From: Gonium pectorale | Taxonomy: Eukaryota; Chlorophyta; Chlorophyceae; Chlamydomonadales; Volvocaceae | Length of the DNA stretch: 64,000 nucleotides | Direction: 5' to 3' | NCBI GenBank assembly: GCA_001584585.1 | Contig: LSYV01000011.1 | Coordinates: 1,006,834-1,070,833 of the forward strand | Notes under the pieces: model-generated | The model's database searches: none | Told to the model about the DNA's origin: nothing | Seen by the model: the letters and a program-made list of their open reading frames with translations, nothing else | Position numbers and translations under genes: made by a program | In this document: positions 24,301 through 34,100 of the stretch, piece by piece | Layout: the number at the start of each line of letters is the position of its first letter | Position numbering within the stretch: the first letter of the stretch is position 1

Positions 24301-27300
24301 AAGGGAGCCAGCGGCCGGCGGCGAGGCCCAGCGCGGGTTCCTGCGAGCGCCGCATCCCTGTCCAACGTCTCCCTGCTTGGTGCAGTGTCGCTTGAGTCCA
24401 GCGAGGTCTCCCGGCACGAGAGCGGGCGCTACAAGCCCGACCTAGACTCCGAGATACGTTCGGACTCCGAGTTCGACCCTGCTGCTGCGCAAGGTGTCGC
24501 TGCCGGCGCCGGGCAGGGGCTCGGCGCCGCCGCCGTCAACGGCGAGTCCGGCGGCGGCGACGGCAGCCTTCCCCAGCACATCGACCTGCTGGCGGCCTTG
24601 CGGAACCCCGGGGGCAACCCTCTAACGCAGCTTCTGCACGGCGGCCTGCTGCAGGCCCCTGGCGGGGGCAAGGGCGGCTCTGGGACCCAGCTCGGCGGCG
24701 TGCTGAGTCAGCTGCTCATGCAGCAGCAGCCGCACTTGGACCAGCAGGGGGCTGCCCGCGAGAACATGGACTCGCAGCAGGGGTTGGGTGCTCTAGCCAT
24801 GGGGCTGAACATGCTCGGCGACATGACGGGCGTCCTGCAGGGCGGTCTCGGGACGAGCGGAACGGGCGCCGCAGGCCTAAGCTTGTTTACAGGTAATTGC
24901 TTAGCGGTTGCGGGTTTGGGTTGTAGGGGTTTGCTCTAGTAACGCAGTGCACGTGCGTTTCGCGTTCCTTCACGAAGCCTTAATGAGAACATGTCCTTTC
25001 TCATCGTCCGTGCACAGGCCCGTCAGGTGTGTCCCAGAGCGATGACCCCTCAGGGCCGCTGTCGTCACCGACCGACGACAGCGGCGCGGGCTTGGCTGGC
25101 AACGGCGGTGTGGGCCCCAGCGGCCGCCGTTTCGGCGCGAACTACTGGAGTCAAGAAGAAAAGGACACGTTTCTTGAGGTCTTCCAGGTGACGCCTATGC
25201 GCTGGGGAAGCGCGCTTGTTATTAATGAGTTGCGCCGTGTCCTATACATGCTAGTGCAGGCTTCGGCAGTAATTGATCCGTTTTCTGCATGCGCCCATAG
25301 TACATGTCAGGGCATCTTCCTCACAACACTACTGCTATCGACTCTTGTTCCTGCAGATCTACGGGCGCGACTGGGCGCGTCTTGCCGAGGCCATCCCCAC
25401 TAAGAGCACATCCCAGATCAAGACCTACTTCCACAACTACAAGACCAAGCTAGGCTTCGACAAGATGGAGCTGCCCCCCACCGCTGCGCAGGCTGGAGGC
25501 CGGCGGTGGCACGGCAGGGCCATCCGCGACTCCGCCGCCGTGGCGTCCGCAGCTGCCGCCGCCGCCGCGGCAGCGTTGACGTCTGGTCCAGGCGGCGGCG
25601 AGGGCGTGAGCGAGGAGGAGCGACCGTCAAAGCGCCAGGCAATGGGCGCGGGCGCCGTCCCTGGGCACAACGGCCCTCTCGACCTCGGCGGGGAGGATAC
25701 GGGCATGGACATGTCGATGCTGCGTGGGGGTGGAGGCGGCTCCAACGCTGCTTCGCCTCCGCTTCCCGTAATGGACCTACAGGCCCTTGCAAGCGTGTAT
25801 AACGCTGGCAGCCAGCAGCAGCTGCTTGGCCGGGAGCGGGAAGGCCAGGGGCCAGCACAAGAGCTGGGGTCGCTGCTAGCGCTCGTGACCAGCCTGCATG
25901 GCGGGGCGCTTGCAGGCTCGGGGCCAGCACACTTGTCGACACTTGGGCGAGATGGCGACGAGGCGCGGCTGTTTATGCCGGTAGAGGGTTCGGCATCTGC
26001 TCGTGGGCCTTCTCCAACACCTACGGGCAACACTGCTGCAGAGCGTGTGGGGACGACCGCGGATCCAGTGGGTAACGGTGGTCAGCATGCGGCCGGAGCC
26101 TTCAACCTGCTGGCCACGAGGCCTGGCGACAACAGCGGTTTGCAAGTAAGTACGCATGCACTGCCGGGGCGTGGCAAAGCAACTCTTGTACCAAGAGCTG
26201 TGTCTTACGGTTGGAACTTCCTCTCATGTGTCCTTCGACACTGCATGTGTCCTAGACCGGTCGTTCCGTCGCGCTGCACCGTTCATACCTGTGTAGGCGG
26301 ACTGTCCAACCATGTTATGGCGGCCCAACTGCACTACCGAAGATCCCCGTACCCCCCATTCTCTTGTAGGGGCTGTCCTTATCCCGTGGGCAGCTTGCGG
26401 GTCTTTCAGCGCTTCAGCTGCCACCAGCTCCGTCGACTGCCGCGGGCGGCGCTAGCGCGGCGAGCCTCCTTGCGGCTGGCGGGCTGCTCTCACAGCCACA
26501 GCAGGGGCTGCCGGCTGCATCGGGTGGCAAGCTGCAAGCCCTCAACCTTGATCAAGGCGCCGGGGAGGCCTTCGGCGACCGGGAACGGGAGCGCACGACC
26601 GGCGCTGCTGGGGGAGCTGGCAGCCTGGGACCCTTCCGGCTCGCGACGACGGCCAGTGGTGCTGGCGGCCTTGTCCTTCAAGACCAGTACGCGACGGCGC
26701 TCGCGCAGAAACTCCAAACTGTACGCGCTTGGGGGACCCGNNNNNNNNNNNNNNNNNNNNGAAACTACCAAATGTACGCGTCGTTCGGGGGACCAAAACG
26801 AGCGACAACAGAGAGGCGGGACCGCGGCGGACCGGGGTCGGCCACGTCCCGCGAGGAGTCGGGCCGGAAGAACACAACGATGTCCATTTTGGAGCTACTC
26901 GCTGCGAAGGCAGCAGGGCAGCCGACGCTGACGCAGACACTGGATCTGGCAGCGCCGGCACAGGCGCCGACGTTATCACTCGACACGGCGACGGCCGCTT
27001 CGAGCCTGGGCCTCCAGTTGGCGGCTCTGTTAGATCCCATGAGCAACAACAATCCCCGGCACGGGGACTACGGCGCCGCCACTGCGGCGGCGGCAGCTGC
27101 CGCCGCTATAACTGGCGGAACAACCGGTGCCAGGTCCGCGCGTACAAGTGAGACCGCCGGGGCCGCTCTGAACCTTAGCATGGCTGAACGCCCTGGCGAT
27201 GGCGCCAACGACAGTGGCGAGCCAGCAAGCAAAAGGCAGAAGCGGGTCAGCCGAGAGGCTCAGGCGCCGCAGCAGCAAAGAGCCCTGGAGCTTGCGGCGC

Positions 27301-28073
27301 CTCCGTCGACAACACCACCGTCGGTGTCCCCTCGCTGCAGCGAGGCTGCCGGGATCCGGGGCCTAACAGCCGAAGAGGTGCAGCATTTGCTGCTGCAGCT
27401 CCAGAGCCAGGCGGCGTCTGGGACACTTGGCGGCAATGCGGCGGGTCAGCGCTTGGTGCCGCTCGAGGTCTTGCGGGAGCCGCGCCATCAGGCACAGCAA
27501 CGTGGCGGTGGGGGCTCTGCCGCTCCGCTTAATCTGGGGCAACTCGCAGGCCTGCAGGTCCTGGCGACCGGCGCTGGGGTTGCCACGGCCGGCAGCGGAA
27601 ACGGCGTGACGCAGAACGTGCTGCGGTTGATTCCGCTGCAGAACGCGCCCGCGAGCCTGCAGCAGCAGCAGCAAGAGGGAGGTGGCATTGCGCGGCTACA
27701 GCTTGGTGGGCCGGCGGCGGTTCCGATGGGCCAAGGTCAGGCGGTCAATGTTGTGGACCTCTTGTCTTCACTTCAGGGAGGACGTGGTCTTATCCTGCAA
27801 GCAGCGGGTGGGCAAAACGCGGGGGCGTTTGGGCTAGGGGGAGGGACTGGGATAGAGCGCCTTTTAGCTTCTGCGCAGCAGGATGCGGGCTCAACCGCTG
27901 GCGGGGGCCAGTTCATGGGCCTGCAGCCGAGCCGTGCTGGCTCGAGCGTGGCGTGGCCCGTGATGTACGGGGATCAGCTCGTGGGGTTGGGCCAGCGGGC
28001 ACCGCTGAACCTAGCGCATCTACTGCTGCAACAGCAGCAGTCCAAGAAGGAAGGAGACGGTGCCAGCCGTTAG
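17613..28073 (+). CDS. NCoR/POWERDRESS-like corepressor with three SANT domains (contains assembly gap)
   Basis: Ten exons (17613-17787, 17989-18137, 18290-21967, 22112-22274, 22472-22782, 22908-23108, 23356-24892, 25018-25187, 25357-26145, 26370-28073) give about 2958 codons including the gap. Residues 1-1030 are disordered, rich in Ser, Pro and Gly, with a His run. A coiled coil (LRIEHLETEITDLERQLSQL) lies near residue 1035, then an acidic tract and an AT-hook-like KPRGRPRS. SANT1 (residues 1493-1559) has WAEEERTQFMDRFLQHPKDF and FFYKNQK. SANT2 (about 1714-1762) has GWTDEDFVECFRQHGKNWEA. SANT3 (about 2110-2163) has YWSQEEKDTFLEVFQIYGRD and KTYFHNYKTKLGF. A coil followed by paired SANT domains is the layout of metazoan NCoR/SMRT and plant POWERDRESS, which recruit and activate class I histone deacetylases. 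The C-terminal 800 residues are Gln/Ala/Gly-rich. The function is inferred from this layout. Confidence 0.85.
26741..26760. other. Assembly gap (20 Ns) inside the last exon of the corepressor gene
   Basis: Twenty Ns fall within the coding exon. The frames before and after agree only if the gap size is taken literally, and 20 may be a placeholder. The 32 bases before the gap look like a corrupted copy of the bases just after it, so the gap may not represent missing sequence. Confidence 0.95.
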
Positions 28074-29162
28074 ATTAGCTGTGTACTTGGAAAGACGCAT
28101 GAATGGGCACACGACCTGGGGACAGGGTTGAGACTGTTTCGCGAGGCAATTAAGTACTGAGTGAAACATGTATGTTCTCCAACATGCATTTCTAATGTGT
28201 GCGCCTGTGGCTCGCATACTTGTATGTACTGCAATGACTGTGTATTGGCGATATGACTCCGCCACCCGGCTGAGGTGCGCTAGGTGTATTCATGGGGCAT
28301 GCTTCCCCGTTGTTGAGACATGTGCGTTGGAGCAGTGCGCTGGTGATGGTTGTATACCTGCCTAGCAGCACGGCACGGCTGGTTCCGTGCGAAGAGCGTG
28401 GGCGGATGCGTGAGTGTACCCCGCCCCGTGCATATTGTTGTAGTTCCTTGGAACGTGAATACCCTGGGGTATGTACTTCCCAGGGACTCCCAGATCCGCG
28501 TAGGAAAGATTTGTTTGCAACTGCACTAGGGGCGTTGTGCTTAATACAGTTCGCCCCCCCCCCTCCGACGGATGTTTTGTCGTTTATAGAACTGTTGTGT
28601 CGCTTACAGAACTGTTTTGAGCAGATCGTTACGCATACATCACACACACACACAGGCTACCAGCTTTGGCACCCAGCACTGTCTTGCACGCTCTACCCCA
28701 ACCCCCGGACAGCACCTAGCAGCACGGCAAATGCGATGTGGCGGGTAGGACGTGTGCACTACCATGTACAGGCCGGCGGACAGCATCAAGTGGCGCAATT
28801 GCGAGCAGTAAGGGGTAGGCTGCGTGCCCATGCACGAATGCCGTTGATAAGTCCTATCCTGCATCATCTGAACGCCCTGCATTTGCCCCGGGCGTTGACC
28901 CAACACCGCCGGCTGCCAGGGCCCTTCTCACTGAAGCTCTTTCTCTATCTAGTGTCTCGCCATTCCAATTTCGCTCGGCGAACCGCTGAGTGTGTCGGTA
29001 ACTGAGGGAATGCTGAGAGCGGAAGGGCCGCGCAGCCACCGCCCCACCACAATTCAGGCCGTACGGGTCCGGCTCGCTGGTCTCCCAGCGCTTCTTCAGC
29101 TTCGGTCTTGCATACGCCTGTGGCTGTATCCTGAACTGAGACCTCTCCGTCAAGTTCCAGCC
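28074..29162. other. Intergenic region between the corepressor and plastid S15 genes
   Basis: About 1.1 kb with the 3' UTR of the corepressor and the promoter of the S15 gene. It holds a run of ten Cs at 28554-28563 and a CA repeat at 28641-28654. Open frames here lack family resemblance and splice context. No TGTAA element was found. Confidence 0.5.
28641..28654. repeat. CA dinucleotide microsatellite
   Basis: Seven CA copies in intergenic DNA. It is a simple repeat without further structure. Confidence 0.85.
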
Positions 29163-30294
29163 ATGGCCATGCTCCAGTCAGGTCGGGCAGCCTCCTTTAA
29201 AGTTCTTCGTTGATAGACCGCATTACCTCTCTTTCCAGCGCGACTCAATATGGGGCTTTCCAATTACAGGCGTGTTCGGCAAGGCGTCTGTGGTCCGGCC
29301 CGTCCGCGTGGCCGCTCCCTGCCGCGTCCGCCTCACCGTCTGGTAAGCGCTTTTGTTGGCGTATAGATAGCAGCTGCAGCATCTGAGGCCTGAACCGCCG
29401 CCCCCAACAATTTCGACCACCACCAGCAATTCCTTCAAGAACGGGGAGAACATCAACCTTTCGAAGGTCCCTGGATATCAGCGCACCGAGCAGGACACCG
29501 GCTCGTCGGAGGTGCAGGTGGCACGCCTGAGCGCCCGCATTGCGCAGATTAGCAAGCACCTTTCGCAGAACAAGAAGGACTTCGCGGCGCGCCGGGGCCT
29601 GGAGGCCGTCCTCAGCCAGCGCAAGTCGCTGCTCCAATACATTTACAAGCAGGACAGGTGGGTGCCTGCGTGTTGCAGCTGGTGAGGGGCGGGTGTGGGA
29701 GTAAGTGGGCTGAGGGGTGGCAGCGAGGCTACTCCATCCTACAAATTTGCCCTTCAATGTGGAAATATGCAGGGGTATATCATTTTACTGTGCAGTTGCT
29801 GCGCAGGATACTTAAACATGTCCGCGAGGAAGAACCGGAGAGGGGTTCTTGGTTCCCAACACGCTCACGGGGTGCATGGCCTAGCATGCGACATGCTGAA
29901 CGCACGACTCCGAAAGGGAGCTCTTCTGGTGGCTTGGCATCACGTGGTGTTCTGCGTGGGCATTCATGTGTGCTCACCCTCGCGTATGTAGCGTACGTAG
30001 CACTCGTGCAACATGCTGCCAAGAGAACACGTCCCTTCCTGCGCCCAGCAGCAGTATGGGCATGTAAATGTGCATATATTACTCGGCGCTAATCGCACGC
30101 CTCCAAGCTAGTGCGTTCCCTGCCGTACCGTACACTTCCCTGCCGTACCGCATGTGTAGTAATCTATCCGCCAATCTTGCCCATACCCCGGCAGGGCCCT
30201 ATACGTCAAGCTGGTGACGGACTTTGGCATCCGCTCCGTCGTCGTCAGCGACACCCGCGGCGCGGCCCGCAAGAAGGAGGAGGCCGCTGTGTAA
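29163..30294 (+). CDS. PRPS15: Plastid ribosomal protein S15 (uS15), nuclear-encoded
   Basis: Four exons (29163-29181, 29270-29342, 29427-29657, 30195-30294) give 140 aa. The first 45 residues ([20 protein letters not shown], then Arg/Ala-rich sequence) look like a chloroplast transit peptide. The remainder is a bacterial-type S15, which binds 16S rRNA in the small subunit. Diagnostic segments are [60 protein letters not shown] and FGIRS. Bacterial S15 is about 89 aa and the domain here is about that long plus a short Lys/Glu tail. The S15 exons are firm. The first two small exons are inferred from phase and from the transit-like sequence, so the exact start is less sure. A mitochondrial destination cannot be excluded, but the leader favours the plastid. 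The stop codon lies inside a GTGTAA string. Confidence 0.88.
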
Positions 30295-31187
30295 AGCGTA
30301 GCCTAGCCGTACGGCATGTTGGCTTTGGATGATGGGAATGAGGTTGCAGCGAATGGCGCATTGGGCCGGAAGCCTTGGGGTGCTCCCCTAAGATGTTGTG
30401 GCAACAGTGCGTGGAGGCGGTAATGAGTGTGTGGAGTCGCGCAGAGCGTCGCGTCGTGGCAGTTATTCTTGGAGGCGATTTTTGAGAACTCTTCGCATGT
30501 GGCCACGACAGGCACTTTGACACATACTCCAGGTGCTGAGGTGTCCTGCACTTCGCTTGCCCACCGTGACATGCTTGGGTCCTCGGGCGCCGTCATGGTC
30601 GACGGTGGGAGCTCTGGATCCCATTTTTTGTGTGCAGTTTCGGGGACAAGTGCTTCGACCGGGTGCCAGATGCCGTGTGTAGGTGCCTATGCGAGTGCCC
30701 CGTATCTGGCTCAGTGTCTCTGCGCACCTTAGCAGAGTACTTCTCCACCCGTGTGATTGGTGGACTGGTGTAACCCACACGTGCCCTCTCCACAATCGCT
30801 ATAAATCATTTATGCAAACCTGCTTAATACACGAACTGTGTTGCACGCTGGGCCCTGGACTCGTGAAACGCTTGCTGGGTCTCGGAGCAGCGAGACTTTT
30901 ACCTGCAACCATCAACCACGTCATAAGCTCTTCAACGACAAACTCCATTAAGCCTACATAGTGCGTCACACCTGTAAGGGACGTGCTTCCGAAGGAAAAC
31001 CGCAAGCAAATAGGTGCATTCCAGTGACTAGGGTGCGTCGAGGCAAGGTGCAAAGAATTTAACCTCGTCGTCGCTCTGCACATGCTCTCTGCGAAGCATA
31101 GCCTACTGCCATGGGGCCAGGAGCCACGCACCACCACACGCCGAGTGCCGGTGAGCCTTCCCCCCCGGTCTGTCTCTTTCAAGTAAT
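30295..31187. other. Spacer between the plastid S15 and CruP genes
   Basis: About 900 bases between two plus-strand genes. A TGTAA at 30973-30977, about 680 bases past the S15 stop, is a possible poly(A) signal. No gene is visible. Confidence 0.5.
30973..30977 (+). terminator. Possible TGTAA poly(A) signal of the plastid S15 gene
   Basis: TGTAA within the string CACCTGTAAGGG, about 680 bases after the stop codon. The element type is right, but the 3' UTR would be long for so short a coding region. Confidence 0.3.
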
Positions 31188-34100
31188 ATGGCTGCTCGTG
31201 CGAGCATGTCCGGATGGTTCGCAACCGGTATGAGCCTTCACGGTGCCGCTGCCTCTGCGACAGGCACATACACGGGCAAGGACACTTCGTCGACCCGTCG
31301 CAGCCGCAAGTGGCGCACAAACAGCGCGCATCTCCCAAACGGAGCGCATATTCGCACAAGTGGACTCCCTCGGGTTGGACGCTCAGGCGCAGGGAGCGGG
31401 TGGCCGGACAACATTCGCTGCTTTCCAGGCTGCGGATGAGCTGTGGGCGCGGCTCCGGGTGAGACGCGGCGTTCAGGGGTTCGTCGGCACAGGCACAGGA
31501 GGAACCTCATTCGCCCCCTTGGCGCCCAAGGGACCTCCCGCTTCTGAGACGTGACGTACCTGGATCGCGCCCTCCCTGCAGGAGGGCCCCGCTTCCGGGC
31601 CAGCACCCACGTTCGTACGCGAGTCGTCGCAGCCCCTTGCCGCGGCTCCTGAGTTTGATGTGGTCGTGTGCGGTGGCACTTTAGGTGCGGCCGGGGCGCC
31701 TTGTTGCGGTCGCTGCCTGATGACCCTCGCTGGTGGAGCGGGCCTGGCCGCTTAGCCGCCTAGCGGGCTGCCCATCGAACTTTACACGGCGCGCAGAAGG
31801 GCGTTCTGCGGCCGTTCCTTTGTCTGTCACGGTCCATGGGTCTGTCGGCCCGCCAGGCCCGCCAGGCCCGCCGCGAAGTGTCGCATGCCTGTTGCTGTTT
31901 GCCCGCCGTCACGGCTGTGACGTGACGTCCCCGCACTGGCCGCCCATCCTCTGGTCAGGCGTCTTTGCTGCCGCCGCGCTGGCCTGCCGGGGGCTCCGTG
32001 TGGCGGTGCTCGAGCGCGGGCCGCTGCGGGGCCGGGCGCAGGAGTGGAACATCAGCCGCAAGGTGAGCCCCCTGCCGCAAGCACTCCCGCGCATCGCGCC
32101 ATGGATGACGTTCCGGGCGGCCACAGAGTGCCGCGAGCGCGTCCGTACTGCGCAGGGAACGGAGGCACGGTCCGCCGTGTTGAGGTGGATTGTACCATTT
32201 GCAGAGGTCGTGCGGCGCCAGGGCTCCCTAGCCTCCTGGAGAATCCCTCCCCACCCACCCTTCCACCCGGCCTGCTACCTGGCCCGTCCCGAGCCGTGCT
32301 TGCGTGCCCCGCCCCGCCCCGCCCCGCCCGGCCCTCGTGCGTGGCCCATCCCCCACCCCCCATCCCCGGCGGTACGGGCGCCTCCGCTGCCCGTTGTCTC
32401 CCGCTCCAGGAGCTTCTCGAGCTGGAGCACGTGGGGGTTGCGGGACGGGAGGAGCTGGAGGCGTGCGTCGCCATCGAGGTGGGGCAGGCGCTGGTCGGGG
32501 AGGGGCTCAGGTCAGATGGGACGTGGGGGCAGAGTCGAGGGGCGGGAAAGGGAGGTGGATGGGAGGGCGCGAGCAGAAGCCGCAGGAGCTTTAACGGGGA
32601 GCGCAAGGCTGTTGACCTGCGCCGCACGTATGGCTGAAGGGCGCTGCAGGCCGCCTGCCTGCGCCGTCGCTGGAGGCCTGGGGGACGGGCGACCGCGCGC
32701 CAGGCCGGCCGCTGCGAGTGCGTGCATCCGTGAAACCACAGCGCCGATGCACGCAAGGAAAGTACCCAGACCACACGCCGCGCGCCTCACGCTGTCTCCG
32801 TCTCCTCTCCCGCCTCCTCTGCCTGTCCCTCCCCCTGCCCAGTTCAATCCCGTGCGCGTGGGCTTCGCCTGGCAGCCGGGCGGCGGGGTCGGCCCGTCAG
32901 GCTCTGGCCCCTCTGACCCCTCCACCCCCTCGACCGGGTCCTCGGGCTCCACCGAGGTGTGGACGCGCGACGTGCTCAACCTGGGGGTGCGGCCCAACGA
33001 CCTGGTGGCGCTCATGCGGGCCAAGCTGGAGGCGCGAGGGGGGCGCGTGCTGGACCGGACGGCGCTGGAGGGTGCGCCGGGGAGCGGCTTTCAGACGCAG
33101 AAGCTGTTGACGAGGTCGCACTGGCTCCCTGCTCCCTGCAGTCTCCCGAGTGGGGGAGGGAGCGGTGAAGAGGATGGGTCTAGCGGCTGACGCAGAGAGC
33201 GGGGGGCCTGCCGCCGCGCGCCGGCGTGCCTGTGCGGATGGCGGCTGCGGCAAGACGGTTGTGTGACGCGCAGCCGTCCTTGATGTTGCGGATCGAGCGC
33301 TGTGCCTGTGCAGCATACCTGGTACCGGTACTCCATACACAGCCCTCTTCACGGAGCGCGTAGTAGTGCGAATTCATGGGTCTCGTGTGGGTGGCTATTT
33401 GGCAATTGTTGCAAAGCATGCTGCGTTTAGCCAACGTGTGACCCGCGGTCCCGCTCAGGCATCACGGTACACCCCAACGGCGCGGCGCTGAGCATCCGGT
33501 CGGATGCGGCTGCCGGCAGCCCCCCAAGCACCCTGACCGCCCGCCTGGTGGTGGACTGCATGGGGCACTTCAGCCCGATCGTGCGGCAGGTGGGGGCTGA
33601 AGGGTGCAAGTACCGCTAAGGGGTCAGGCAGCTTTCTTAGTAGCAAGCACAACGCCGTAACACGCCGACGCACCCACGGGCGGCGGCTCAGGCTGATGCC
33701 TGGACGCATGCCGACCGCCAGGTTTCCTCAGGTGGCTGGCACTGTGTTCCTTTCCAGGCGTGCATGGCTAGCCGCCCCCGGCAGCTGGCTGCAAGTCAGC
33801 TCCAGCTCACTTTACCAACCCATGCCCATGCATGCCCGTGCCCGGATCATCGCCCGATTCAGGTCCGGTGGGGCAGCCGGCCCGACGGCGTGTGTCTGGT
33901 GGTAGGAGCCATGGGCAGCGGCTTCCCGAACAACACCACCGCCGACGTCATCCTCACCAACACGCCGCTGCAGCCCGAGGATGCCCCGTTCAACAGGTGG
34001 GCGGGTAGGCGGGCGGGCGGGCGGGCGCCACGCGTGCGTGGGGGTAAAGGGGCATGTGCGCATGTGGTTTTGCTGCAAGCAAACGAGTTCGGAGAGGGCC

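Noticed and set aside
29427..30294. Mitochondrial rather than plastid S15
   Set aside because: The N-terminal extension is transit-like and the body is close to plastid S15. It is kept as a lesser possibility only.
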